Source: Shewanella oncorhynchi (GTDB taxonomy: Bacteria; Pseudomonadota; Gammaproteobacteria; Enterobacterales; Shewanellaceae). From it: a stretch of DNA of 64,000 nucleotides. The notes beneath the pieces were generated by a model. The model made no database searches. It was not told the origin of the DNA and worked only from the letters and a program-made list of their open reading frames with translations. Location of the stretch: assembly GCF_012584455.1 (NCBI RefSeq), contig NZ_JABAEB010000009.1:1-64000 (forward strand), written 5' to 3'. Below, in pieces: positions 9,750 to 18,893 of the stretch; the first letter of the stretch is position 1; each line of letters begins with the position of its first letter. The translations under genes and the position numbers were made by a program.

Positions 9750-10388
9750 TTATGATGTTTTTTGCATCAAAACGAGGTCCTTTGCGGCAAATAATAGTTC
9801 AAAATCGCTATTGTTTGCGAGGTACTCGAAGGTTTGTCGCTGATAAAAGCTCACATGGGTGAGGTTGTTCTTATAATGCCACTTAGAAAAACCATCTAAT
9901 TCAGTTAGTAATGGTGTGCTTATCGCTAACCAACCACCAGAATGCAGTAGCCGAGAGAGCAAAGTCCACTCTTTTATAGGGTTTTGAAAATGCTCAAACA
10001 CCCGATAACAGCAGATAAAATCATACTCTAGCTTTAACACGTCATGATTCGGGGCAAAAAAGGGATCATATTGATTTAACTTGTGGCCCGCATTTTCTAT
10101 GGTCGTCAGGCTCTCATCATCGAGTATGCGGCCAAAATTCAATCCTAATAAACTGCCCGCTTGTTGCTGCTCTAATTGCGCTAACAGCGGCAAAATAAAT
10201 TGCGATAACTGTTTTTGCTTCGACGCTATGCGTGAACGACCGTATCTTTGCTTCTCTGCCGCGGGGGGTAAATGGCTATTAGCATCCGCAAAGGTTAACT
10301 CACATGTCTTGCAAACATAAAAACTCCGCTTTTTATCTTGATGAAGGAGTCGTGTCTGACTGTTATGACAAAGAGGGCATCTGGGCAT
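9750..10388 (-). CDS. Zinc-ribbon SAM methyltransferase-like protein
   Basis: 212 residues from the ATG at 10388; the frame is open to 10448, but the extra 20 residues look non-coding. An N-terminal zinc ribbon has two Cys pairs (CPLCHN and CKTCEL, about residues 4 and 28). Then comes a Methyltransf_23-like fold: the SAM-binding glycine loop is replaced by LLGLNFGR, and FICCYRVFEHFQNP and LHSGGWLAISTPLL match the later motifs. Related proteins methylate varied small molecules or macromolecules; the substrate here is unknown. It sits between the csr RNA terminator and yihI. Confidence 0.75.
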   Translation of the reverse strand: MPRCPLCHNSQTRLLHQDKKRSFYVCKTCELTFADANSHLPPAAEKQRYGRSRIASKQKQLSQFILPLLAQLEQQQAGSLLGLNFGRILDDESLTTIENAGHKLNQYDPFFAPNHDVLKLEYDFICCYRVFEHFQNPIKEWTLLSRLLHSGGWLAISTPLLTELDGFSKWHYKNNLTHVSFYQRQTFEYLANNSDFELLFAAKDLVLMQKTS

Positions 10389-10481
10389 TGAGTCTGCTGA
10401 AGTGGTTATTAAGGCTTTGATTGTACCAATTATATTGGTTGAGTGCACATTTTAGACACTACTAATGGGGTGTTACAAAAG

Positions 10482-10850
10482 AAAAAAGGCGGCAGTTAAA
10501 CTGCCGCCTTACAAAGGGTGCTTTAGCACCTTATCCTGATTCCAAGTATCCATACTTGCTATGCGACTTTCCCGGTCGGTATCCTTCTTTTTTTTACTGC
10601 TTTCCCTGCATTATTTTTGTTAATGGTCTTCCAGACACTTTATTTTTTTCTGTCGCCATCCTGACTACAGTTTCCGTAGATGGTCTCGCGACACATCTTT
10701 TAAAGCATCGTCATCATTGACGTCGAGTTAACCATCCATGTTACTTAAGTACCTTCCTGTGATAACAAGCATCCAGCCAGTGCATCCTAAGCTTATCGCT
10801 TCCTTTGCTACAGTTTACATCATGTAAACTATGTCCTGATGGGGCAAGTT
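10482..10850 (-). ncRNA. csrC: CsrB/CsrC-family regulatory RNA
   Basis: On the minus strand about 365 bases carry 15 GGA motifs, many in AGGA or GGAT form and several in hairpin loops (for example CGAC-CGGGAAA-GTCG and AAGTAT-GG-ATACTT). They end in a strong intrinsic terminator, 12-bp arms AAGGCGGCAGTT around 10486-10510 with a T run. This is the architecture of RNAs that bind and sequester the translational regulator CsrA. The place, between engB and yihI, is that of csrC in E. coli; the length is closer to CsrB. The 5' end is inferred from a TACACT -10 box at 10857-10862. No protein frame fits the region. The csrC name rests on synteny. Confidence 0.87.
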
Positions 10851-10856
10851 ACCCTT

Positions 10857-10908
10857 AGTGTAAGGTGTTTTGCTAGAAGCAAATTGGCGTTATCGGCCAT
10901 CCCTTACA
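10857..10908 (-). promoter_or_regulatory. Promoter and GacA/UvrY-type activator half-sites of the csr RNA
   Basis: On the minus strand TGTAAG (10908-10903) and CTTACA (10864-10859) face each other, the two half-sites of the GacA/UvrY/VarA box TGTAAG-N6-CTTACA, but 38 bases apart rather than 6. The second half overlaps the proposed -10 box TACACT, and no good -35 box is present, as expected for an activator-dependent promoter. The remaining DNA to 11160 holds no gene I can see. Confidence 0.5.
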
Positions 10909-11163
10909 AAATTGTGCTGACCTGGATTTCAAGTGGAAATCACGACTCTTGTTATTATTAGAGAGTGGTCTTAAGTATATTATTGTTATTGAGTATCTTT
11001 ATTCTTATATCTTGAACGTTAATTATACCGAAACCTGTAAGTTATTATTAATCTTTTTGTACAAACAGATGGGTTTATCTCGGTACGGGGCTTATTAAAC
11101 CGAAATCTGTGATCTATGTCAAGCACGAATCTTTGCAGTTTACGTCCACGTCAACTTTGGGGT

Positions 11164-11190
11164 GTAAAAAAAGGGTGACAATACACCCTT
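11164..11190 (-). terminator. Terminator of the cytochrome c4 gene
   Basis: Minus-strand stem AAGGGTG / CACCCTT with a 6-base loop and a T7 tail, 18 bases after the stop codon. Confidence 0.85.
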
Positions 11191-11207
11191 CTTTTCACTC
11201 GCGAAGA

Positions 11208-11831
11208 TTACTTCAGGCTAGAAAGATACTTTGATAGCGCGTCGATATCGCTATCATTTAGTTTTTTAGCCACATCTTGCATCATGCCATTCAAGTCATT
11301 ATGGCGGCCGGCTTCACGGAATTTTGTCAGCTGGATCTTGATATAGTTGGCGTGTTGGCCTGCCAACGTTGGAAAACCTGCAAGCTCAGCGCCTTTACCA
11401 TCTGGGCCATGACATGCCATACAAGCGGTAATGCCACGAGAAACATCACCACCCTTGTAAAGTTTAGCACCTAACTCAGGAACATCTTTTGCTTCAGCCA
11501 CTTGGATTGCTTGGCTAGAAAAATATGCGCTAATGTCGAGAATATCCTGATCGCTTAGAGGCATTGCCATGCCACTCATGATAGGATCCATACGACCATC
11601 TTTACCGCCAGTTTGTGCTGCGCTACGGAAATCATGTAGTTGCTTTTGGAGATAAGTGGCGTGTTGGCCCGCAATTTTGGGGTACATATCGATCATACTG
11701 TTACCGTCCATACCGTGACAGGCCGAACAGACAATGATTTTCGTTTTTCCCGCTTCAGCATTACCTTCAGCAATCGCAGGTGAAGATATGGCGGCAATTA
11801 CAACAGACAGCGCAAGAGCTAGCTTTTTCAT
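11208..11831 (-). CDS. Cytochrome c4 (dihaem, periplasmic)
   Basis: 207 residues: a cleavable signal peptide (MKKLALALSVVIAAISSPAIA), then two homologous class I cytochrome c halves with CSACH and CMACH haem sites and later Met ligands (MSGMAMP and NGMMQD regions). Cytochrome c4 carries electrons from the bc1 complex to cbb3-type terminal oxidases in the periplasm. It has its own terminator and is divergent from engB. Its insertion between the csr RNA and engB is the main break in the polA-to-hemN order shared with E. coli. Confidence 0.95.
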   Translation of the reverse strand: MKKLALALSVVIAAISSPAIAEGNAEAGKTKIIVCSACHGMDGNSMIDMYPKIAGQHATYLQKQLHDFRSAAQTGGKDGRMDPIMSGMAMPLSDQDILDISAYFSSQAIQVAEAKDVPELGAKLYKGGDVSRGITACMACHGPDGKGAELAGFPTLAGQHANYIKIQLTKFREAGRHNDLNGMMQDVAKKLNDSDIDALSKYLSSLK

Positions 11832-11998
11832 GGCGTTCCAACTTCTGGTTAAATTATTATCCTGAGCTTACTAGGGTGACCCGCAAGCGTGGTAAAATAT
11901 GATTAATGTGATCGGAGTAATATTTTACACGAAAACGTGGGAAAGTAAGTAATTCTTCATAAATTATGGTATTGCGTAGAAAAATTTCGGAGTAAATA

Positions 11999-12658
11999 GT
12001 GACTGAATCTCGTATAGATTTTCGTAGGGCAAAGTTTTTAATCAGTGCACCTGACATTGCACATTTGGATCAATATCTGCCCGGCGATGTTGGAGTTGAG
12101 ATTGCATTTGCTGGCCGCTCTAATGCCGGAAAGTCTAGTGCACTCAATGCATTAACTGAGCAAAAAAGTTTAGCAAGAACCAGTAAAACACCGGGCCGTA
12201 CTCAACTAATTAACGTATTTGAGTTAGATGCTCAGCGTCGTTTAGTTGACTTGCCTGGTTATGGTTTTGCACAAGTCCCACTTGCGTTGAAAAATAAATG
12301 GCAGCAAGCATTAGGTGAATATTTGCAAAAACGCGCTTGTTTAAGTGGCGTGGTTGTCTTGATGGATATTCGTCATCCACTAAAAGATCTCGATATGCAG
12401 ATGATTGAATGGGCAGTTGCTAGTGAAATTCCGGTATTAGCTTTGCTAACGAAGTCAGACAAATTAGCTCAAAGCGCTAAGATGAAAACCGTAAATGAAG
12501 TGCGTCTCGCACTAAGTGAGTTTGGCGACTGGGTGCAAGTTGAACCCTTCTCATCACTTAAAGGAACCGGTAAGCCTAAAGTGTTGGCAATTCTTAATGA
12601 ATGGTGTCATCCACAGTGGTTGACTGATGAGTTAGATGCAGCGAATAACGCTGAATAA
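11999..12658 (+). CDS. engB: Ribosome biogenesis GTP-binding protein EngB/YihA
   Basis: 219 residues from a GTG start with CGGAG six bases upstream. A single TRAFAC GTPase domain: G1 GRSNAGKS, G2 region [10 protein letters not shown]3 DLPGYG, G4 TKSD, G5 SSLKG. An essential GTPase needed for assembly of the large ribosomal subunit. It faces Spot 42 and the sRNA candidate at its 3' end. I see no plus-strand terminator directly after it; the hairpin at 12787-12807 has its T run on the minus strand. Confidence 0.97.
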
Positions 12659-12777
12659 TATCGCCTGTTTTGGTGTACATGGTAGAATTTGACTGTGTAT
12701 ACCTCCTCTTTGTTTTTACTGCAATTTATTCTCTTTTGTTCAGTCTCATTCCCATCGGTTCTTCGTTAATTCCAGGC

Positions 12778-12887
12778 AAAAAAATAGCCGATGATATCAT
12801 CATCGGCCAAAAATATTAGCTCTTTTGGGGAGAAGCTAAATTCAACAAGACTCAAGCACCATCAAATTAGCTTCAATGGTTCTCAAT
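12778..12887 (-). ncRNA. Candidate new small RNA next to Spot 42
   Basis: Minus strand: a promoter with -35 TTAACA, 16-base spacer and -10 TATGCT (12899-12894) precedes about 110 bases that end in an intrinsic terminator, 9-bp arms GCCGATGAT / ATCATCGGC followed by TA then T7. No open frame of note is present, and engB on the other strand stops 120 bases away, so the T run on this side has no protein gene to serve. Spot 42, upstream, has its own terminator. A second sRNA near spf has been reported in Aliivibrio; I cannot tell whether this is related. Confidence 0.55.
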
Positions 12888-12962
12888 GAAACTAGCATAC
12901 AGCCAATTCATCCCTTGTTAAAGTAAATACTCTAAAATTTACTTAAAGTCTGAAAAAAGAGC

Positions 12963-13068
12963 AAAAAAAAGCCTCAGCAAACAAGTTGCTGAGGCGCCAG
13001 AATTTGGCTCATCACTATAAGTGAAATAAAGGTCTGAAAGATAGAACATCTTAACCTCTGTACCCTAC
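12963..13068 (-). ncRNA. spf: Spot 42 small RNA
   Basis: The first 50 bases of the minus-strand product nearly match E. coli Spot 42: GTAGGGTACAGAGG, then AAGATGTTCTATC and TTTCAGACCTTT, then a TTTCAC segment. The end is an intrinsic terminator (GCCTCAGCAAC... stem, 12971-12995, then T8). A -10 box TAATAT (13081-13076) sits seven bases before the start, with a weak -35 TTTCCA 17 bases further up. Spot 42 base-pairs with mRNAs of secondary carbon metabolism together with Hfq, and in enterobacteria is repressed by CRP-cAMP. The place between polA and engB is conserved. Confidence 0.96.
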
Positions 13069-13109
13069 GCAGAGAATATTACTCTATTTATCTTTAAATG
13101 GAAAACAGT

Positions 13110-13750
13110 TTTTTCAAAAAAGAGGTAATTATGTGCGCTTGATCTCAGGTTGTGAGTGAAAAAACATCTCAAATTGATCCTAAAATTTCATTGAAAATGA
13201 TTAATTGGCTGATTTATAGATGAAACTCGAAATTTATATACAAAAGTGATCAATATTCTATATTTGATTTTTTACTCTAATCCTGACCTAAGATTTTGGT
13301 GTACGCGTGAGAGAACAACCGTTATGGCACTCTTGAGCATATATGGCTGACTTGAATGCAGTTTCAATTCGAGTAAATCACACCTTTTAATATCCATCTG
13401 CTGTGGCAGTGTATCGATGAACTCTACTGCCAAATGTATCAGGTAAAGATTGTTTGGCTGTGAGTCATACATTATGTCGGTAGTTAAGTTGCGCTGAACT
13501 TAACGATCTAATACGTGCGGAGTCGAGATTGCTTCGTTGGAGTCATACATTGTGCTGTTGATGCAGTTTTTATTAACTTAACTATATGATTTGTATTGTT
13601 AAACAATAATTGGCGCACAGTGATAAAAGGGGCTCAGTATTGATGTGCTTAAGACGGGAGAGAGCTAACCTGAGCTTAAAATATTGAAGTCAGATTAGCT
13701 TTATTTTCAGTTAAATCATATTGATAGTGTTCTTCTGGATATTACTGAGA
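13110..13750. other. Gene-free AT-rich spacer between Spot 42 and polA
   Basis: About 640 bases. A 66-codon minus-strand frame (13272-13472) lacks a ribosome site and I do not call it. A direct repeat GAGTCATACATT occurs at 13462 and 13540. No hairpin with a T run follows polA on the minus strand. The stretch next to the Spot 42 promoter should hold its control sites, but I see only a poor CRP-like match (TGTGC-N6-TCTCA at 13133-13147). Confidence 0.5.
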
Positions 13751-16519
13751 TTAGTGGGCTTCATCCCAGTTATCACCAATGCCTGCTTCGGCAAGCAGCT
13801 CAACATCGAGATTAGCTGCTTGCGCCATCAAGGTGCAGATTGTCTTTTTAAGTGCCTCTGCTTTATCCGCATCGACTTCAAACACTAATTCATCGTGAAC
13901 CTGCATGATCATAGTGATTTCGCCTTGGGTTTCTGTTTTGATCCACTGGGCAATATTGATCATGGCCTTTTTGATTATGTCGGCAGCCGTACCTTGCATT
14001 GGCGCGTTAATCGCAGCACGTTCAGCACCTTGGCGGCGCATCGCATTACGATCACGGATTTCGGGCAAGTAGAGGCGACGACCAAACAGAGTCGACACAT
14101 AACCTAAGTCAGCAGCACCCGCCCGCGTTTCTTCCATATAACGTAATACGCCAGGATAACGGGCAAAGTAGGTATCGATATAGGTTTGTGCTTCATGGCG
14201 TGGGATATCAAGCTGACGCGCCAAACCAAAGGCTGACATGCCATAAATTAAGCCGAAGTTAACCGCTTTGGCACGGCGGCGTTGTTCTGTGGTTACTTCA
14301 TCAAAGTCGGTACCAAATACTTCTGCAGCAGTGGCTCTATGAATGTCTTTCCCCTCGGCGAAGGCTTTGAGTAAGCCTGCATCTTGGGATAAATGGGCCA
14401 TGATCCGCAGTTCGATTTGCGAGTAGTCGGCGGCCAAAATTTTACGGCCTGCTGGGGCGATAAAGGCTTGGCGAATACGGCGACCTTCTTCTGTGCGAAT
14501 CGGAATATTCTGTAGGTTAGGTTCGCTTGACGATAAGCGACCTGTTGCCGCATTAGCTTGATGATAGCTAGTGTGTACGCGACCCGTTTTGGCGTTGACC
14601 ATCAGTGGCAGTTTATCGGTGTAAGTGCTCTTTAACTTAGATAGACTTCGATGCTCGAGGATCACCTTTGGCAGTGGGAAATCTAAGGCTAATTCGACTA
14701 ATACTTCTTCCGCGGTCGATGGCGCGCCCTTTGGGGTCTTTTTGGTGATCGGGTAACCTAGCTTTTCATAAAACAAGACTTGCAGCTGCTTAGGTGAACC
14801 AAGATTGAATTTTTCACCGGCAATGTCGTAGGCTTTTTCTTCTAAGGTATCGATTTTACGCGCCAGCTCATCGCTCTGTTGGCCGAGTAACATACTGTCG
14901 ATTAATACCCCTTGACGTTCAATGTCCGACAACACTTGGATTAGTGGTAATTCGACTTCGGTAAACATGGCGGCAAGTTCTGCTTCTTTCTCGAGTCTTG
15001 GCCATAAATGTTGGTGTAAACGCAGTGTGATGTCGGCATCTTCGGCCGCATAAGGTGCAGCCGTTTCTAGCGGGATTTGGTTGAAGGTCAGCTGTTTTGC
15101 ACCTTTACCGGCGATTTCTTCAAAGCTGATATTCTTATGGCCTAAGTACTTGAGCGCTAAACCATCCATATCATGGCGCGAAGCCACTGAGTTGAAAACA
15201 TAGGATTCGAGCATAGTGTCGAAAGCGACGCCCTGTAGTTTGATCCCTGCATTGGCTAAGATACTGATGTCGTACTTAAGATTTTGACCGACTTTCTTGA
15301 TCTTTGGATCCTCAAGCAGTGGACGCAGTTTTTCTAACGCCACAGTTTTATCGATTTGAGTCGGTGCACCAACGTAATCGTGGGTCAAAGGAAGATAAGC
15401 GGCTTTTCCTGTCTCAACGGCGAAGGAAATCCCGACTAATTCGGCCACCATGTAATCTAAGCTGGTGGTCTCAGTATCGACTGCCATTAAGTCGGCTTGT
15501 TTAAGCTTAGCAATCCAAGTGTCTAATTCGGCTTCGGTGAGAATGCAGTCGTACTGTGTTTCAATCGCTTCGACTGGAGATGAGTCTTCTTGTGTTTCTG
15601 TGGATGCCGCATCAATTGAGGTATTTGCCGTCATTTTATTATCTAAGACTTCGGCTAACCAACGTTTAAACTCCATCTCGCCGTAGCATTTTATCAGTTC
15701 ATCTTTGTCTGCTGGCATGATGGTAAGTTCGTGCCAATCTTGCTCAAGTTCGACATCGGTTTTGATGGTGGCGAGTTCGTAAGAAAGCTTGAGCATGTCG
15801 GCATTTTCAATGATCTTTGCCGCCATAGTTTTAGAACCTCTAAAGCCGAGCTCGGCGACTTTTTCGGGCTCCGCTAATAAGTTACTCACACTGCCGGCTC
15901 CCGTGAGCATCGCGAGCGCCGTTTTCTCTCCTACGCCGGGTAAGCCTGGAATGTTGTCGGCCTTGTCGCCCATCAGTGCGAGTAAATCTATGATACGGTC
16001 TGGACCGACACCAAATTTGGTGACGACTTCTTCTGGGCCCATTATGGTGTCTGTCATGGTGTTGATGAGCGTAACGTTCTCATCCACTAATTGCGCCATG
16101 TCTTTATCGCCTGTGCTGATAAGTACGGCACGGTTTTCTAAGCTGGCTTGGCGGGCAATAGTACCGATCACGTCATCGGCTTCGACGCCGGAAATTGAAA
16201 TCAGTGGTAAACCTAGTGCGCGAATAATGCGATGCAAGGGTTCGATTTGCGAACGTAGATCATCAGGCATAGGTGGGCGCTGTGCTTTGTATTCGCTGTA
16301 CATGTCATTGCGGAAGGTTTTTCCCTTGGCATCGAACACGACTGCGATATGGCTTGGTTGATAACGGGTCAACAAGCTGCGTAACATATTCACTACGCCA
16401 TAAACGGCACCGGTTGCTTCGCCCTTTGAGTTTGTTAGGTGAGGAGGCGCATAATAAGCGCGATACAAATAAGAAGATCCATCCACAAGCACAAGTGGGT
16501 TTTTAGCGACGGTTGGCAT
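13751..16519 (-). CDS. polA: DNA polymerase I
   Basis: 922 residues, full length for the family. It fills gaps and removes RNA primers in replication and repair. N-terminal 5' nuclease domain (about 1-290; [10 protein letters not shown] and GDKADNIPG metal ligands), 3'-5' proofreading domain (about 320-520, with [12 protein letters not shown], so the Asp and Glu of the exonuclease site are present) and the polymerase domain (motif [10 protein letters not shown], motif [14 protein letters not shown], motif [10 protein letters not shown]). All three activities look intact. Monocistronic. Confidence 0.98.
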   Translation of the reverse strand: MPTVAKNPLVLVDGSSYLYRAYYAPPHLTNSKGEATGAVYGVVNMLRSLLTRYQPSHIAVVFDAKGKTFRNDMYSEYKAQRPPMPDDLRSQIEPLHRIIRALGLPLISISGVEADDVIGTIARQASLENRAVLISTGDKDMAQLVDENVTLINTMTDTIMGPEEVVTKFGVGPDRIIDLLALMGDKADNIPGLPGVGEKTALAMLTGAGSVSNLLAEPEKVAELGFRGSKTMAAKIIENADMLKLSYELATIKTDVELEQDWHELTIMPADKDELIKCYGEMEFKRWLAEVLDNKMTANTSIDAASTETQEDSSPVEAIETQYDCILTEAELDTWIAKLKQADLMAVDTETTSLDYMVAELVGISFAVETGKAAYLPLTHDYVGAPTQIDKTVALEKLRPLLEDPKIKKVGQNLKYDISILANAGIKLQGVAFDTMLESYVFNSVASRHDMDGLALKYLGHKNISFEEIAGKGAKQLTFNQIPLETAAPYAAEDADITLRLHQHLWPRLEKEAELAAMFTEVELPLIQVLSDIERQGVLIDSMLLGQQSDELARKIDTLEEKAYDIAGEKFNLGSPKQLQVLFYEKLGYPITKKTPKGAPSTAEEVLVELALDFPLPKVILEHRSLSKLKSTYTDKLPLMVNAKTGRVHTSYHQANAATGRLSSSEPNLQNIPIRTEEGRRIRQAFIAPAGRKILAADYSQIELRIMAHLSQDAGLLKAFAEGKDIHRATAAEVFGTDFDEVTTEQRRRAKAVNFGLIYGMSAFGLARQLDIPRHEAQTYIDTYFARYPGVLRYMEETRAGAADLGYVSTLFGRRLYLPEIRDRNAMRRQGAERAAINAPMQGTAADIIKKAMINIAQWIKTETQGEITMIMQVHDELVFEVDADKAEALKKTICTLMAQAANLDVELLAEAGIGDNWDEAH

Positions 16520-16605
16520 AGGTATTTTTCGTTTATCGATGACTTAGATGGCGCTAAGCATGCCACAGAAGCACTATTTCAGCCATGGCAAAATGACTCC
16601 CAGCC

Positions 16606-16614
16606 TGTGGATAA
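16606..16614 (-). promoter_or_regulatory. Consensus DnaA box in the polA upstream region
   Basis: TGTGGATAA, the exact complement of the DnaA box TTATCCACA, lies about 87 bases before the polA start. It is a single box. The rest of the 16520-16906 spacer is AT-rich and holds the divergent polA and elbB promoters; no other feature is clear. Confidence 0.45.
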
Positions 16615-16906
16615 GTCTGTGAGTGAAAAAGTCAACTGAGAATAATGGCGATGATTACGGCTTAGTGCGATTTTTTTAAGTTGTTGTTTTTTATGTTTAT
16701 AAAAGATTTGTGTGAGTTCAATACTGTTTCTTAAAAAATCTTCCCAATTTGTGGATTTTTTATTGACTCCGTAAAATACATCTAAGGATTGGCTTAATTT
16801 TCGGCACTCGTCAGATTCGACGAATTAAGTTAGCACGATTTTTAATCAGATCAACTAGTTTGTTTATGGTTTGTTAAAACTTAATGACATAAGAAGGATA
16901 TTTTTA

Positions 16907-17569
16907 ATGAAAAAAGTCGCAGTGTTACTGAGTGGATGTGGTGTTTTCGATGGAACTGAGATACATGAATCGGTTTTAACGCTTTTATGCTTATCCCGAT
17001 CAGGGGCTCACTACCAGTGTTTTGCACCTGATATCAAACAGATGCATGTGGTAGATCATCTCACTGGCGAGGTCGATGCTGCTGCAAGTCGTAACGTGCT
17101 GGTGGAGTCGGCGCGTATCGCCCGTGGCGAAGTCAAAGCGACCACAGAATTAGATATCGCCGAATTTGATGCCTTGATCATTCCCGGTGGCTTTGGTGCG
17201 GCGAAAAATCTGTGTAACTTTGCGACGAATGGCAGTGAGTGTGAAGTGGAACCGCTGGTGACTGATTTTATCAATGAGTTCATTCTGGCGAAAAAGCCCG
17301 TTGGTTTTATCTGTATTGCTCCTATGATGATCCCGCGTTTATATCCCCAGGGTGTAAAAGGCACTATTGGTAATGATAGCGATACTGTCGCAGCGTTTAA
17401 TTTGATGGGCGGTGAGCATCAAGTTGCGACAGTACATGAGATAGTCGTGGATGAAGCAAATCGGATTGTCAGCACTCCCGCTTATATGTTGGCTGGTAAT
17501 ATTGCTGAAGCGCATTCAGGCATCGAGAAGCTAGTCGTTAAGCTACTAGAAATGACTGATCAGAGTTAG
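16907..17569 (+). CDS. elbB: ElbB-type glyoxalase (DJ-1/PfpI fold)
   Basis: 220 residues from the ATG at 16907, preceded by GAAGGAT; an upstream in-frame start at 16871 has no ribosome site and adds a stretch absent from E. coli ElbB. The sequence follows E. coli ElbB closely: KKVAVLLSGCGVFDGTEIHE, PGGFGAAKN, a nucleophile elbow with Cys (GFICIAP) and VVDEANRIVSTPAYML. ElbB has glyoxalase III activity on glyoxal and has been linked to isoprenoid formation. It is followed by a strong hairpin shared with glpG. Confidence 0.94.
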   Translation: MKKVAVLLSGCGVFDGTEIHESVLTLLCLSRSGAHYQCFAPDIKQMHVVDHLTGEVDAAASRNVLVESARIARGEVKATTELDIAEFDALIIPGGFGAAKNLCNFATNGSECEVEPLVTDFINEFILAKKPVGFICIAPMMIPRLYPQGVKGTIGNDSDTVAAFNLMGGEHQVATVHEIVVDEANRIVSTPAYMLAGNIAEAHSGIEKLVVKLLEMTDQS

Positions 17570-17603
17570 TTTGAGCTGTTTGTAGAAGAGTGAAGCGAGT
17601 CAT

Positions 17604-17639
17604 TGAACCAAGATAAATTTCAGGATTTATCTTGGTTCA
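17604..17639. terminator. Long hairpin between elbB and glpG
   Basis: 15-bp perfect arms (TGAACCAAGATAAAT and its complement) with a 6-base loop between two convergent genes. No clean T run, but the stem is long. Confidence 0.65.
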
Positions 17640-17644
17640 CTATA

Positions 17645-18490
17645 TTAAATTGAGATCGAGGATTTGCGGCTATCAAATAAACCTTGGGCTAACCCTATGA
17701 GTAAGCCGCCAATGTGGGCGCCGTTAGCAACCGAAACCCCTAGAATATCTGTGAATCCCAATGCCAACCATATCATCATAAAGCCCATATATGATGGTGG
17801 GAAATCTATTCCAGCTGCGGGTTTACGTATACCCATAATCCAAGTGTAACCTACCACTGCATACACAACGCCGGACAGCCCGCCAAAGTTAGGTCCACCG
17901 ACATAATATTGGATAACGTTTGGCAGTGTTCCTGCGACAAACAGCAGGATGAGTAATGGTGCAGTACCAATACGGGTTTCGATTTTACCGCCTAAATACC
18001 ACCACCAGAGCAAATTAAAGATGACGTGCATGGCTGAAAAATGCAGCAGGCTCGGTGTAAAAACACGCCAGAACTGGCTGAACTCTGAATGAGGTACTGC
18101 CCCAAAATAGGACAGTGCTTCGTAGGTTTGGTTGGCGAATCCTAAGTTCATCGCTGCAAAAATGAGTACGCAAGCCGCAAATACGATCAGCGTGACTGGG
18201 CCTGCGCCAGTAATAAATTGGGTGAACAACTGCAGCGAAGGGGCACCATAATCGAGTTTGGTTTGGGTATCGCCGTGTTCCCATGAGGCTTGCAGATATT
18301 TATTGTCGTATGGGTGAGCAATAAAGTGGGTAAACTCTTTGCGTGCTTGCTCCACATCTTTGTCATGGATAACCAGAATGGCGACACCCTGAACCAGTGG
18401 CTCAATTTGGCAGTCAATGTCTTCCCCTTTGAGGTAATCGACAAATGCCTGTGCGGCTCTGCTGTTGGGGAGTCTGCCAATTTCTATCAT
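17645..18490 (-). CDS. glpG: Rhomboid intramembrane serine protease GlpG
   Basis: 281 residues. A cytoplasmic N-terminal domain (about 1-75) is followed by six transmembrane helices. The catalytic dyad is visible: Ser in GLSGVVY (about residue 203) and His in NGAHIGG (about 257). The WWWYLGGKIE loop matches the conserved L1-TM2 area. GlpG cleaves transmembrane substrates inside the membrane and is linked to membrane protein quality control. It overlaps glpE by four bases (ATGA), so the pair is translationally coupled. Confidence 0.95.
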   Translation of the reverse strand: MIEIGRLPNSRAAQAFVDYLKGEDIDCQIEPLVQGVAILVIHDKDVEQARKEFTHFIAHPYDNKYLQASWEHGDTQTKLDYGAPSLQLFTQFITGAGPVTLIVFAACVLIFAAMNLGFANQTYEALSYFGAVPHSEFSQFWRVFTPSLLHFSAMHVIFNLLWWWYLGGKIETRIGTAPLLILLFVAGTLPNVIQYYVGGPNFGGLSGVVYAVVGYTWIMGIRKPAAGIDFPPSYMGFMMIWLALGFTDILGVSVANGAHIGGLLIGLAQGLFDSRKSSISI

Positions 18491-18792
18491 GCATTCGCCT
18501 CATGCCAAGCGCTATAGCCGCCGTCTAGGCTGTAAACGTCATCAAAACCTTGTTCGCATAAATATTGCGCCGCATTTTGGCTGCTCATGCCGTGATAACA
18601 AACCACCACCAGTGGGCTATCCATATCGGCTTGGCTAATAAATTGCGCTAGGTTTTCGTTATTCAGGTTAGTTGCACCTGCAATATGGCCGTTGGTGAAG
18701 CTATTGCCATCGCGGATATCGACGATTTGCACTGGCTGTGCTTCGGTCATTTGCAGCAATTGATTAACACTTAAGTGTTTAAAGGAAGACAT
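18487..18792 (-). CDS. glpE: Thiosulfate sulfurtransferase GlpE (rhodanese)
   Basis: 101 residues from the ATG at 18792; an earlier start at 18807 adds only five residues and lacks a better ribosome site. Single-domain rhodanese: VDIRDGNSF, the active loop CYHGMSSQ with the catalytic Cys near residue 63, and YSLDGGYSAW. It transfers sulfane sulfur from thiosulfate to cyanide in vitro; the natural acceptor may be thioredoxin. Here the glp pair lacks glpD and glpR, which accompany it in E. coli. Confidence 0.93.
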   Translation of the reverse strand: MSSFKHLSVNQLLQMTEAQPVQIVDIRDGNSFTNGHIAGATNLNNENLAQFISQADMDSPLVVVCYHGMSSQNAAQYLCEQGFDDVYSLDGGYSAWHEANA

Positions 18793-18847
18793 AATAAAAC
18801 CTGACAAAGCTAAGAGATGGAAATCAAGATGGGATAAGTGTGCAACA

Positions 18848-18871
18848 AGGGGCTGCGAGTGTACAGCCCCT
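18848..18871. terminator. Hairpin downstream of tdh
   Basis: 8-bp GC-rich arms AGGGGCTG / CAGCCCCT with an 8-base loop, 23 bases after the tdh stop codon. No T run. Confidence 0.45.
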
Positions 18872-18893
18872 ATCTAGGTAATGCTCTGGAGGA

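Noticed and set aside
12787..12807. Terminator of engB
   Set aside because: The T run is on the minus-strand side, so the hairpin better serves a minus-strand transcript.
13133..13147. CRP site controlling Spot 42
   Set aside because: Only partial match to TGTGA-N6-TCACA and distant from the promoter.
13272..13472. 66-codon minus-strand frame between Spot 42 and polA
   Set aside because: No ribosome site, no recognisable family, and it lies in AT-rich spacer DNA; likely chance.
15789..16361. 190-codon frame opposite polA
   Set aside because: Antisense shadow of the well-conserved 5' nuclease domain; Ser/Ala-rich translation without motifs.
16606..16614. Origin of replication at the DnaA box
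   Set aside because: A single box, with no dnaA/gidA neighbours or box cluster.
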